Part shown: piece by piece, positions 18,174 through 26,900 of the stretch
How the letters are laid out: the number at the start of each line of letters is the position of its first letter
Numbering within the stretch: the stretch's first letter is position 1
DNA from: Nostoc sp. RI_552
GTDB lineage: Bacteria; Cyanobacteriota; Cyanobacteriia; Cyanobacteriales; Nostocaceae
Assembly (NCBI GenBank): GCA_016124525.1
Contig: WGNO01000031.1
Coordinates: 1-64,000 of the forward strand
Length of the DNA: 64,000 nt
Reading direction: 5' to 3'
Notes under the pieces: generated by a model
Database searches by the model: none
Told to the model about the DNA's origin: nothing
The model's input: the letters and a program-made list of their open reading frames with translations, nothing else
Program-made: the position numbers and the translations under genes

Positions 18174-18526
18174 AAGTTTTGTCCAGAATATGGCATAAAA
18201 ATAAGGATTACTGAAGAAGTATATACTTTAAAAGCGTCTTACCTGGATGGCGATTACCTCTACAAACATGGTAAAAAAACCAGCGGATGGAACTGTCAGG
18301 TCAAAGGGTAAAACCCGGGTTGTACAAAACTTCCCCTGGGATACTGGTAAACGCTCACTGTAACGGTGCTGGAAATATTTTAACGAAAGTAGCAGCACAG
18401 ATAGGTGTTAACCTAGCCAAGGTGGGTAGGGGAGCTTTGACAGTCCCAAGACGAGTTAATTTATTTAATGGATTAAGTAGTAAATCATGTCCTGAGGGTT
18501 GGGTTCCACGGCTTCAGCCTGGGTAG
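18174..18526 (+). pseudogene. tnpB: tnpB C-terminal fragment, frameshifted
   Basis: The first frame reads CPEYGIKIRITEEVYT, then LKASYLDGDYLYKHGKK, matching the RuvC-II region of TnpB (EESYTSKASFLDGD). A frameshift near 18287 leads into SGQRVKPGLYKTSPGILVNA, HCNGAGNILTKVA and GRGALTVPRRVNLF. The last RuvC Asp of NADxNGA is replaced by His, and the N-terminal two thirds are absent. The fragment is inactive. It belongs to a different TnpB subgroup from the 2-124 and 14030 relics, judging by its different tail. Confidence 0.75.
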
Positions 18527-18787
18527 CAACATCAGTTTAGAGTTTCCTGGGTTTCAATCAGGGAAGATGTTAAGGACAAACTACACAATAATTGCGATGG
18601 TAATTAAGTGCATATCCATAGAAAAGTCATGGTTATAAAAAATTACAACAGCACTTAGACAAAACCAGCCCAGGGGGAGTTTGTTGGTCCAGCTGCAAAA
18701 TTACATTCGCCCAGTTGTTTCTGATTTTTTCACGTTAGTGTAGTCTGTGACCAGGAATGAAAACCCATCACGTAAACAACCTACAGG

Positions 18788-20413
18788 TTAAACTTGGGGC
18801 ATAAGTTGGAGAGTACCGATACCTAAATTTTGAGGTGAAAGCGATCGCGTCTCAAACAAAGCCATCATATCCCGCAATTGCGGATTTCCACGGGAGGCTC
18901 CTGTTAGCCCTTTAGCAATAATTAAGCCACAGTAGCCTTTGGTGTTTTTACATCGCTGATTCCATTTCTTTCGGGCTTCTATATGACTGGGATCATCGTC
19001 TAAGAATTCACCAAACAGGAACAATTCATTATTTTCAGTTTGCAACAAACCCAAATCGTAGCGCTCGCCATCAAAAGGATCAGCACCCGGATTAAAGCAA
19101 ATTGCTTTGAGTCCGCCGGCAGCTAAAATATTTTCAATTACAGTTTTCGCCTTGGGTCTTGAAGTTTGAATTAAAACTACCGGGAATCCGTCACCAACTT
19201 TTGAAAGATCAGCAGCTTGATGAGTTTGCACTCCTTGACGCAAAGAATCTAGCATCTGCCAAGAAATTACCCCCAAAGTGAGAAAAGAATCTTCTGGGAT
19301 CAAGTCATCTCGCAAGGAATGAAAATCAGATAAATTTTCCTCTCCCGTTTCCAATTCTTCGCTTACTAAACCTGCCATTTCCTCTAATTCTGCTGCTAGC
19401 TGCGGCATAGTGGAGACAGTGACCGATAAAGATTTAATTGATTCTGACTTTGATTTAGGTAGAGAAATACGATAGCTTCGGCTCAGGCTAGGAAACATCT
19501 CACTACTGAGATGGCGCTGGTAATCACGGAAAAACTGCTTCAGGCTCTCCAGGGCTACAAAGGCCGCAAGGGCTTCTTCTTCATACAAAACGGAGCGTAA
19601 TCCCTCTAAGGGGTGTATATTACCAAAATTTGGCTCAATTTCCGATTTGGGTAAATCGGCTAAATCTTCATTTTGCCCCATTTCATCCTTACCCTCAAAG
19701 GTTACAAACAGGCAATCTTGTTTGAGGAAAGCTTCTTCTAAACGTCCTTCTGATTCATCATCTTGTAAAACCGCGGCGCGAAACTGCTTTAGAGAATTTT
19801 CTGAACGATAAAATAAAATTCCATATTCCATCCCTAGCATCCCCATCACTGAGGCGTAGAGTGTGCTAACATCCCAGTTGTTAATCTCTATGGATAAGAT
19901 TTGCTGTTCTTCTAAAAATTCCCAAGGAGCTGACTGCCAAAGAGCTAAGGCTTTATCATGTAAAACTTGTGCATACTGGGGAGGTAAGTCGGGAACTTGG
20001 TTATCCAAAATTTCCGTAAACCCACGAAACAGTTCATCGATTAAGGGCAATTCCGGGACGTAATCAATGGTAATATCTAAACCTTGTAGCACACCGCGCA
20101 GGTAAAACTGGATTTCCCGATCTTTGACCACAATCTTTTGGGGTCTACCCGGTTTACCAGGACTGTGGGGATGCTCCATTGCACGCATTAAAGTGCGAAC
20201 AATGGCTTCTGGTCCTGTTTCAGGAGATACTAAGTCCATTCCCCGCACAACACCTTGTGAGCCATCCACCCAAAGAATACATTCACCTTTGGCTTCTGAA
20301 TGTGAATCATGGATTGGCGATAATGACATCGGACGGCGATCGCCCTCCCATACAGAAGGAATTTGAGTTAATGTTTTCAACCGACGACTGGTAGAGCGAT
20401 TAAAATTTGTCAT
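18788..20413 (-). CDS. Conserved cyanobacterial protein (DUF6930-like)
   Basis: A 541-residue soluble protein without signal peptide or membrane segment. The N-terminal 240 residues include GECILWVDGSQGVVRGMDLV, GRPQKIVVKDREIQFYLRGVL and a segment about plant- and SEC-C-type hypothetical proteins (WQSAPWEFLEEQQILSIEI), consistent with the DUF6930-type architecture known mainly from cyanobacteria. The C-terminal 150 residues form a second mixed alpha/beta unit (PVVLIQTSRPKAKTVIENILAAGG). The function is unknown and the family name is from memory. It is monocistronic and divergent from the A-type Fe-S protein. Confidence 0.65.
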   Translation of the reverse strand: MTNFNRSTSRRLKTLTQIPSVWEGDRRPMSLSPIHDSHSEAKGECILWVDGSQGVVRGMDLVSPETGPEAIVRTLMRAMEHPHSPGKPGRPQKIVVKDREIQFYLRGVLQGLDITIDYVPELPLIDELFRGFTEILDNQVPDLPPQYAQVLHDKALALWQSAPWEFLEEQQILSIEINNWDVSTLYASVMGMLGMEYGILFYRSENSLKQFRAAVLQDDESEGRLEEAFLKQDCLFVTFEGKDEMGQNEDLADLPKSEIEPNFGNIHPLEGLRSVLYEEEALAAFVALESLKQFFRDYQRHLSSEMFPSLSRSYRISLPKSKSESIKSLSVTVSTMPQLAAELEEMAGLVSEELETGEENLSDFHSLRDDLIPEDSFLTLGVISWQMLDSLRQGVQTHQAADLSKVGDGFPVVLIQTSRPKAKTVIENILAAGGLKAICFNPGADPFDGERYDLGLLQTENNELFLFGEFLDDDPSHIEARKKWNQRCKNTKGYCGLIIAKGLTGASRGNPQLRDMMALFETRSLSPQNLGIGTLQLMPQV

Positions 20414-20740
20414 AAAGTAGATTAATCAAAAACAAGCAATTTGGCGGTAAACTATAGGAAATAACTGGACTTGGGTCAAATCTTTATGGCTACACCTGAA
20501 GAGTGGTTGCAACTCAGCTGCACAAGGCTTAAACTCGAAAAAATACCCAATTTCTAAATACACCTAATTTCCCAATTCTAGAATAAAAAGTTTTGCCTGC
20601 TTTGAACCGAGTGTTTACAATTTTGCAACTGATGATTTTAAGCCCGCTAGAATAAGAACAAAAACTCAAGGGTCATTTCAGGGATATCAAACACCAAGAC
20701 AGGTTAATTCTTATACTAATTAAGGAGTTGAAATAGCAAA
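20414..20740. other. Divergent promoter region
   Basis: About 330 bp between the DUF6930-like gene and the A-type Fe-S gene. It contains only a 23-codon ORF (20486-20557) that I do not consider real. A Shine-Dalgarno AAGGAGT precedes the Fe-S gene start. Confidence 0.4.
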
Positions 20741-21097
20741 ATGACACAAGCAACTCAGCCTCAAGAACGTGGAATACAACTGAGCCAATCGGCCTTGCGC
20801 CAGGTAAAGTCCTTGCAACAAAACCAAGGGGGAGAACTGTGCTTAAGAGTAGGGGTGCGCCAAGGCGGTTGTTCTGGTATGTCTTACATGATGGACTTTG
20901 AAGACACCAGCAAGGTCAATCCCCAGGATGAAGTTTTTGATTATGATGGCTTCAAAATTGTCTGTGACCGTAAAAGCTTATTATATCTCTATGGTCTGAT
21001 GCTCGATTATAGCGATGCCATGATTGGTGGCGGGTTTCAATTTACTAACCCCAATGCAGCCCAAACGTGTGGTTGCGGCAAGTCATTTGCAGTGTAA
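20741..21097 (+). CDS. A-type iron-sulfur cluster carrier (IscA/SufA family)
   Basis: A 118-residue protein with the three conserved cysteines of A-type carriers: Cys44 in [10 protein letters not shown] and Cys110 and Cys112 in QTCGCGKSF. These bind Fe or a 2Fe-2S/4Fe-4S cluster and deliver it to apoproteins. Length and spacing are normal. The start follows a Shine-Dalgarno AAGGAGT about 14 bases upstream. It stands alone 86 bp before a TPR gene. Whether it is functionally IscA or SufA cannot be told from sequence, so no symbol is given. Confidence 0.9.
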   Translation: MTQATQPQERGIQLSQSALRQVKSLQQNQGGELCLRVGVRQGGCSGMSYMMDFEDTSKVNPQDEVFDYDGFKIVCDRKSLLYLYGLMLDYSDAMIGGGFQFTNPNAAQTCGCGKSFAV

Positions 21098-21183
21098 GAT
21101 GATCAGTGGTCGGTGGTCAGTTGTTAATTGGTATTGACGACTGACTGCTAACTATTGACTAAATAACAATTAACTGATTTGGT

Positions 21184-21603
21184 ATGGCTCAAACAGTTGA
21201 ATTCTTGTTTGATACAGGTTTGGAACGGTATAAAGCAGGTGAATCGGCAGAGTCTTTAATACCTGTGTTTAAAGAAGTGTGCGATCGCGCTCCTAAAACA
21301 AGTTCAGCCTGGATTTGTTTAGCTTGGTTGTATTTGCTAGACAACAAACCCAATTTGGCTTACAAAGCTGCACAGAAGGCAGTAAAGTTAAATCCACAAG
21401 ACCCACAAGCCAGGGTTAATTTGGCGGTGTCAATGCTGGAAACAGGGGAAAAAGGCTTGCGAGAGCATATTGACTTTGTTAAACAGTTAATTTTTGTTAA
21501 TCCAGAATGGGAGGCAGATATTAAGGAATCTATTGCCGATGGTTTAACTCGAAAACCAGATTGGAAGAGTTTGGCAAAGGTCAAAAACTGGATATTTGAG
21601 TAA
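21184..21603 (+). CDS. TPR-repeat protein
   Basis: A 139-residue soluble protein made of tetratricopeptide-like helix pairs: LFDTGLERYKAGESAESLIPVFKEVCDRAP, SSAWICLAWLYLLDNKPNLAYKAAQKAVKLNP and QARVNLAVSMLETGEKG. The C-terminal tail KPDWKSLAKVKNWIFE is conserved in short cyanobacterial TPR proteins. It is likely an adaptor. Its position after the Fe-S carrier, separated by repeats of the GACTG/TGACTAA kind, might be coincidental. The partner is unknown. Confidence 0.8.
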   Translation: MAQTVEFLFDTGLERYKAGESAESLIPVFKEVCDRAPKTSSAWICLAWLYLLDNKPNLAYKAAQKAVKLNPQDPQARVNLAVSMLETGEKGLREHIDFVKQLIFVNPEWEADIKESIADGLTRKPDWKSLAKVKNWIFE

Positions 21604-21637
21604 TGGAGCCTGGGGGTTAGTCAATAGCTAGTTATTT

Positions 21638-21858
21638 GCCAACAATGGATTGAAGCACAAGGCTTTTGAGACTAATAAAGTAGTTATGGATGTCAACGAA
21701 GCATACACATCAAAAACGGTCAGTTGGAGTGGCGAAATCATCTCCAACTTTGGTGATGCTAAATTCCTTAAGTCTCCATCTCACCGGCGGGTAATGAGCT
21801 GGGACATAAGTAATGAATGGTGCGCGAGGGATTTTCCTATGGGCTATCCCCCACCCTA
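21638..21858 (+). pseudogene. TnpB relic, third subtype
   Basis: The open frame contains LKHKAFETNKVVMDVNEAYTSKT, then VSWSGEI and FGDAKFLKS. This matches the region of TnpB just before and over its zinc finger (typically VNEAYTSKTCSWCGEI). The zinc-finger Cys residues are gone (Val and Ser instead), the following DRDINGAR block is scrambled to WDISNEWCARD, and the rest of the gene is missing. It is an inactive fragment, not a small gene. It derives from yet another TnpB lineage than the other relics. Confidence 0.65.
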
Positions 21859-22049
21859 GGCCAACGTGCATTGGTTGGTAGGCCCTCTCTTAGAGAGTGT
21901 ATTTGTTAGTGAATATTAGCAAACAAGTATCGGCTAGTGCTGCTGCCCAAAGGTCAAAAGTCAAACTTTTGATTTTGGGTCTTTACAAATTTTGCACTTG
22001 TGGTGTGCTAGTGTGTGTTCCAGCCAGAATTAACAATCAAATCCATTTG

Positions 22050-22295
22050 ATGATGAAAGAAAAATTATTAAACTGGCTAAACCTAATTTTGGTTGCCGAT
22101 GTATTCTTAGTTTTGTTTGGCTTTGGCTGGTTGGCCATGGCTGCCATTGGTGATGCTGCGGGAGTAAACTTAGGTTTAGATTTATGGCATCAGCTTTGGC
22201 AACCAGTATTTAACCCGGCAATTGGTATTCTCATGGGCGGAGCTATTCTTAGCGGTTTACTCAGTTGGGTTTCTCGCAAGTTTCAAGCTGATTAA
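22050..22295 (+). CDS. Small two-span membrane protein, unknown
   Basis: An 81-residue protein from tandem ATGs (MMKEKLLNWLNLI); the frame is open 51 codons upstream, but that stretch has no family character. It has two hydrophobic helices, LILVADVFLVLFGFGWLAMAAIG and PAIGILMGGAILSGLLSWV, with a short loop rich in Gly and Leu. It is convergent with the epimerase gene, only 14 bp apart. The family is conserved-looking but not recognised. Confidence 0.6.
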   Translation: MMKEKLLNWLNLILVADVFLVLFGFGWLAMAAIGDAAGVNLGLDLWHQLWQPVFNPAIGILMGGAILSGLLSWVSRKFQAD

Positions 22296-22309
22296 CGGTT
22301 TGGACTCAG

Positions 22310-23230
22310 TTAGCGAATAATTTGCGTCAAAGCCGGCAGCAAATTAGGGTATTCATACTTAAAACCAGTTTCCAAAGTCCGTTTAGGTATGACTCGTTGA
22401 CCTTCTAAAATTACTTTCGCTCCATCTCCTAAAAGAGCTTCAAGAGCAAACCCAGGAACAGGTAACCAAGAAGGACGTTGCATCACTTGCCCTAAAATCT
22501 GGCTGAACTGTGCCATTCGCACAGGATGAGGCGCGGTGGCGTTGTATACGCCTTCCATTGCTGGGTTAGCTAAAGCTTCTACAATTAGGCTGACTAAATC
22601 ATCTAAGTGAATCCATGATAACCACTGCCGACCATTGCCAAGGGGTCCGCCTGCAAAAAGTTTAAAAGGTGTAATCATTTTCCCCAAAGCACCACCATTG
22701 CCCAACACAATGCCGAAACGCAAAATCACAAGGCGCACATGAGCATCTTTGACTTTTTGTGCTTCTGTTTCCCATGCTTGACAAACTTGAGCCAAAAAAT
22801 CACTACCAGATGAACTTGTTTCATCAAAGGTAGCTGTTTCACTTGTGCCATAGTAGCCAACAGCAGAAGTATTCACTAACACAGAGGGTTTAGGATTGGC
22901 TTTAGCTATTGCTTCCACTATTTTCTGTGTACCCAATTCCCGACTATTCAAAATTTTCTGTTTTTCTACCGATGTCCAGCGTTCCTCACTAATCGGTTCT
23001 CCTGCTAGATGAACTACACCATCACAACCAGCGATGGCATCTTGCCAAGGACCAGATGTTGTTGGTGTATAGGCAACAATTTTTACATGAGGAAAGGCCT
23101 CTGGTGGAAAAACTTTTTCAGCTGAAGAGCTGTTACGACTTAACACCACTATTTGATTATTCTTTTGGTGCAGTCGTTCCACCAAACGACTGCCAACAAA
23201 TCCCGTTGCTCCAGTAATCGCTACTTTCAT
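22310..23230 (-). CDS. SDR-family epimerase (TIGR01777 / YfcH-like)
   Basis: A 306-residue protein of the extended short-chain dehydrogenase type. It has the nucleotide motif GATGFVG (7-13), followed by HLAGEPISEERWT, SAVGYYG and RFGIVLGNGGALGKM, all typical of the TIGR01777 group. The C-terminal KRTLETGFKYEYPNL is the usual end. It binds NAD(P) and is cytosolic; plant relatives act at the chloroplast division ring, but the substrate is unknown. It lies 81 bp downstream of the P1B ATPase gene on the same strand. Confidence 0.9.
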   Translation of the reverse strand: MKVAITGATGFVGSRLVERLHQKNNQIVVLSRNSSSAEKVFPPEAFPHVKIVAYTPTTSGPWQDAIAGCDGVVHLAGEPISEERWTSVEKQKILNSRELGTQKIVEAIAKANPKPSVLVNTSAVGYYGTSETATFDETSSSGSDFLAQVCQAWETEAQKVKDAHVRLVILRFGIVLGNGGALGKMITPFKLFAGGPLGNGRQWLSWIHLDDLVSLIVEALANPAMEGVYNATAPHPVRMAQFSQILGQVMQRPSWLPVPGFALEALLGDGAKVILEGQRVIPKRTLETGFKYEYPNLLPALTQIIR

Positions 23231-23311
23231 TATGGAAATATGCCTTAATCAGACCTTTATTTTAACCTGGGTTCCCGTGATTATCCTCATATTGATCCAT
23301 ACTCGGGTTGA

Positions 23312-25717
23312 TTACAGGCGGTCAGCTATTTTCCTTAATAAAAGTGAGTTAGTCACAACACTAACAGAGCTAAAAGCCATCAATGCAGCTGCCCCAGAGG
23401 GACTGAGGACAAAGCCAAAATCGGGTAATAATACACCTGCTGCCAAAGGAATACCGATAGTGTTATATGCAAATGCCCAAAATAAATTTTGGCGGATTTT
23501 GTTGAAGGTGGCACGGCTCAGTTCAATTGATGCCACAACATCACTTAAGCGATCGCGCATCAATACGATTTCGGCAGTTTCCATTGCTACATCTGTTCCA
23601 GAATGTACAGCAATTCCCACATCTGCTTGTGATAAAGCCGGAGCATCATTAATACCATCTCCAACCATTGCCACTTTAGATGCGGATTTTCCTTGTAACT
23701 TTTGGATAATGGCGGCTTTTTTGCTGGGGATCACTCCAGCGATGGTATCAGCGCTATCTAAGCCTAGTTGTTTAGCTATGGCCTGAGCTGCTTCTAATCT
23801 ATCCCCAGTGAGAAGCATTACCCGTAAACCCATCTCAGCTAATTTATGGACTGTAGCTTTTGCATCGGGTCTGAGGGTATCTTGAACACCAATGAGTCCG
23901 GCTAAATTTCCCCCGACGGCTATGCCAACTACGGTCTTTCCATCTTCTGCCAGCTGGTGGGTCATTTGTTGTGCGGCGTCACTGACAAAAATTCCATGGT
24001 TGGTCAAAAAGGTACAATTACCCAAAAGCACCGGCAATCCCTCGACAATGGCAGACACACCCAATCCGGCTTCTGTGTGAAAATCCACAGCATCGGGAAT
24101 AGATAAATTTTGCTCTTGTGCAGCTTGCTGGATTGCTTTGGCTAGAGGATGGTAAGTGCCACTTTCTACGGCTGCTGCTAGTTGAAGAAGAGAATAAGGT
24201 TTGTCATCAGGTAATTCTGCAATTGTTAAACAGTCGGTCAGGGTGGGATGACCAGTAGTCAGAGTACCTGTTTTATCAAATACAACTATATCTAACTGGT
24301 GTACTCTTTCTAATACATCACCGCCTTTAATTAACAAACCTCGTTCAGCACCTATGGCAGTTCCTACCAAAATTGCTGTTGGTGTAGCTAGTCCCAAAGC
24401 ACAAGGACAAGCCACAACCATAACTGCGATCGCTAATTTTAAGCTAGTCATCAGGGGAGAGTGACCATAAACCCGATTCATACCCCCAGGACTATGGTTC
24501 ATCATTTCCATCCCACTAGAGATGGTGATATCACTCCAGATGTGAGTACCGAAAAAGAACCAAAACACAAATGTCAACATAGAGGCTGTCAAAACACCAT
24601 AAGTAAAATAACCTGCTATTGTGTCGGCTAATTTTTGCACTGGGGCTTTACGGGTTTGGGCGGTTTCCACTAAAGTGACAATTTGTGCCAAAGTAGTATC
24701 TTCACCAGTACGAGTAGCGACTATAGCAATGGCTCCTGACTCGTTGAGGGTTCCTGCGGCTACCACATCTCCTGGCTGCTTAATTACTGCTACTGCTTCC
24801 CCGGTGAGCATGGACTCATTTACTGTGGTTTGCCCAAAGCGAACTTCTCCATCAACAGGAATTTTATCTCCTGGTAGTACCTGTAACCATTCACCAACAC
24901 GCACTTTTTCTGCGGGAATCTCGACAATATTTGACCCAAGACCTAATTTTTCCGGGTCTGGGTTGGGAATCAATCGTGCTACTTGTGGTTGCAGTGTCAG
25001 CAATTCTCTAAAAGCGGCTGAGGCTTGACCTCTGGCTTGTTGCTCTAAAGTCCTACCCAAAAGAATAAAACCCAGCATCATCACTGGTTCGTCAAAGAAA
25101 CATTCCCAACCCATTTGAGGAAACAGTAGCGCTATTAAACTAGCAGTGTAGGCTGTCAGTGTTCCTAATCCTACTAGGGTATTCATGTTAGGAGCATTTC
25201 GTTGCCATCCCCGCCAGCCATCTACTAAAATTGGGCTACCGGGAATTAGTATTGCAACTGTTGCCAATCCACAATGAAACCAGATGTTGTTTAATATTGG
25301 CAGTATCTCACCACCCATGCTGCCAAAATGTCCAATTACTGACAGTAGCAGCAATACTCCAGCAATACTCAATTGCTGAAATGAAGAACGCATTTCTCGG
25401 CGCTTTCGTTCTTCGGGATTTTGTAGAGTAGCTTCCCCTGCTACTTTTTCTCTAGCTTGACGGGGTTGAGAAGGAAATCCAGCTGATGTCAATCGCTGTG
25501 CTAGTGCTTCTGGGTCTACTTCACCAGTTTCTATCTCTATCACTGCTAGTTCTGTAGCCAGATTCACCCAGGCGTTTTTGACTCCTGGATATTGGGTTAG
25601 CTGTCGTTCTACGGCGCTTACACATCCAGCACATTTCATTCCCCCAACATCAAGAATAATTTTCTCGCAAGTAGGAGCTGGTTCTGGAGTAAGCTGAGTT
25701 TTCGGGGCAAGTTGCAT
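23312..25717 (-). CDS. Heavy-metal (copper-type) P1B ATPase
   Basis: An 801-residue cation pump. The N-terminal metal-binding domain has GMKCAGC (Cys29, Cys32). The transport motif CPC is at 437-439, the phosphorylated Asp481 is in DKTGTLT, and the P1B His-Pro motif lies in [18 protein letters not shown] and eight hydrophobic helices complete the family layout. CPC plus an MxCxxC domain indicate Cu(I), as in PacS, CtaA or CopA of cyanobacteria; which one, and in which membrane, is not fixed by sequence. A Met/His-rich loop (GMEMMNHSPGGMNRVYGHSP) between two helices may bind copper. Confidence 0.9.
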   Translation of the reverse strand: MQLAPKTQLTPEPAPTCEKIILDVGGMKCAGCVSAVERQLTQYPGVKNAWVNLATELAVIEIETGEVDPEALAQRLTSAGFPSQPRQAREKVAGEATLQNPEERKRREMRSSFQQLSIAGVLLLLSVIGHFGSMGGEILPILNNIWFHCGLATVAILIPGSPILVDGWRGWQRNAPNMNTLVGLGTLTAYTASLIALLFPQMGWECFFDEPVMMLGFILLGRTLEQQARGQASAAFRELLTLQPQVARLIPNPDPEKLGLGSNIVEIPAEKVRVGEWLQVLPGDKIPVDGEVRFGQTTVNESMLTGEAVAVIKQPGDVVAAGTLNESGAIAIVATRTGEDTTLAQIVTLVETAQTRKAPVQKLADTIAGYFTYGVLTASMLTFVFWFFFGTHIWSDITISSGMEMMNHSPGGMNRVYGHSPLMTSLKLAIAVMVVACPCALGLATPTAILVGTAIGAERGLLIKGGDVLERVHQLDIVVFDKTGTLTTGHPTLTDCLTIAELPDDKPYSLLQLAAAVESGTYHPLAKAIQQAAQEQNLSIPDAVDFHTEAGLGVSAIVEGLPVLLGNCTFLTNHGIFVSDAAQQMTHQLAEDGKTVVGIAVGGNLAGLIGVQDTLRPDAKATVHKLAEMGLRVMLLTGDRLEAAQAIAKQLGLDSADTIAGVIPSKKAAIIQKLQGKSASKVAMVGDGINDAPALSQADVGIAVHSGTDVAMETAEIVLMRDRLSDVVASIELSRATFNKIRQNLFWAFAYNTIGIPLAAGVLLPDFGFVLSPSGAAALMAFSSVSVVTNSLLLRKIADRL

Positions 25718-25873
25718 GACAAGTGTTGGGTTCGCTACGAAAGTTCAACGTCTTAATAAAAGCGTCTCTATTTTGAGCGTAGGCGAAATTGGGAAATATG
25801 ACAGAAGGTCAATGATATTAATTTTTTCAAATTGGCATAAATAGCAGTAACCATTGTGCTTTATGGCTAATTC

Positions 25874-26062
25874 TTAATTTTGTTTCCATCGAAGATAACT
25901 TATATGTATCACAGATACTACTTGTATGGGCATGATGGCAATTATACTTTTCCAGAGATAGTTGATTTCTAAACTAGACATAGCGCTGAAATAGCCCACA
26001 CCTAACAGTAACAACATCACCCTTGTCAGATACTTTCCTTTAATTGTTAGCATATACATCAA
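25874..26062 (-). CDS. Possible small membrane protein
   Basis: A 62-residue ORF with two hydrophobic stretches (VMLLLLGVGYFSAMSS and IIAIMPIQVVSVIHISYL). It lies 50 bp after the TM2 gene on the same strand, which makes cotranscription possible. No family is recognised and no clear Shine-Dalgarno is seen, so it may be spurious. Confidence 0.35.
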   Translation of the reverse strand: MMYMLTIKGKYLTRVMLLLLGVGYFSAMSSLEINYLWKSIIAIMPIQVVSVIHISYLRWKQN

Positions 26063-26111
26063 AATAAATTATCAGCATGTACTTAGAAATCATTGTGAAT
26101 AAGCACAAGTT

Positions 26112-26387
26112 CTAAAACCAACTTTGCTTATTCACAAAGTAGGTATTAACGAATTCTTCAGGTGATTTATTTAAGTAGATCATGCCTTCAATTAAACCCA
26201 CAATTTGCATAATTAACAAAGTAATTCCATAGGTGAAAAAACCTCCAACTACACCTATAACGATGATAATAAAGCCTTCTGGGATATATCCTAAAACAAA
26301 TTTATGAACTCCAAATCCTCCAAAAATAATCCCGCTGTAACCAGCAATAAGTTGTTTGGTTGGTTGACTAGGATTGAAATTTGCCAT
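26112..26387 (-). CDS. TM2-domain protein
   Basis: A 91-residue membrane protein with the TM2 pattern. A KQLIAGYSGIIFGGFGVHKFVLG segment gives the first helix with the conserved Gly-Gly-x-G-x-H-x-F turn. The second helix (TYGITLLIMQIVGLIEGMIYL) ends in the typical acidic Leu-Ile-Glu-Gly segment. TM2 proteins are small integral membrane proteins of unclear function. The usual DRFYLG-like turn is here HKFVLG. Confidence 0.8.
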   Translation of the reverse strand: MANFNPSQPTKQLIAGYSGIIFGGFGVHKFVLGYIPEGFIIIVIGVVGGFFTYGITLLIMQIVGLIEGMIYLNKSPEEFVNTYFVNKQSWF

Positions 26388-26900
26388 ATTAGTTCTACTC
26401 CTCTAAAGGTGACTATAAAACCACGATTATCGTTGAAGTTCCAAGTTTAAGATATATTTATTTAGTAAATATATCCTTAATTTTTGGTTAGGAAGATTAA
26501 GCCCCAGGATCAATGAGTGGGTAAATTAACAATATGATACGGACGAAGTGTTACCGATATTTTTGGCGTTACTGTGCTATTTACTAACTCTTCAGCACTG
26601 TAAACGGAAAAATTTAGTTACTTTTTGTAAAGATTTTCACTTAATTTATATCTTGCACTTAGCGGTGGTAATGGGAAATAACACACGCCTTGCTCACAAC
26701 TAAGGCACTTTTTAGGTGCAATTGCCTGTGTTATTTGTAGATGCAGTTTCCTCACTAACTAGTCAGGAAAGAATTATTCACAGGTACAGTGGTGTTTTGC
26801 ACTGGTGTTTGCTAGCAGCATATTAATGCTTGACATAGCATTTGCATATGTAAATGAAACCAAATAGTTTTTCAATTGGCAACCGTGTTATCACGTTTGA
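26388..26900. other. Intergenic region with long imperfect hairpin
   Basis: About 510 bp downstream of the CPBP protease gene and upstream of the TM2 gene. At 26676-26736 the arms AAATAACACA and TGTGTTATTT pair perfectly, and inner segments (GGCA...TGCC, GCAC...GTGC) can pair too. It may be a terminator for the protease gene, a small non-autonomous element or a structured RNA. No ORF is present. Confidence 0.45.

Larger units (their letters stand above)
17706..18530. mobile_element. IS605-type relic with divergent tnpA and tnpB remains
   Basis: A broken Y1 transposase gene on the minus strand and a broken TnpB fragment on the plus strand are arranged back to back, as in IS605. About 60 bp separate them, and most of tnpB is deleted. 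Both reading frames are interrupted, so the element cannot transpose on its own. Confidence 0.7.

Noticed and set aside
20486-20557. 23-codon ORF starting MATPEEWLQL
   Set aside because: Too short and within the divergent promoter region; no support for translation.
21897-22049. N-terminal 51-codon extension of the small membrane protein
   Set aside because: No conserved character; the tandem ATG at 22050 gives a sensible two-helix protein.
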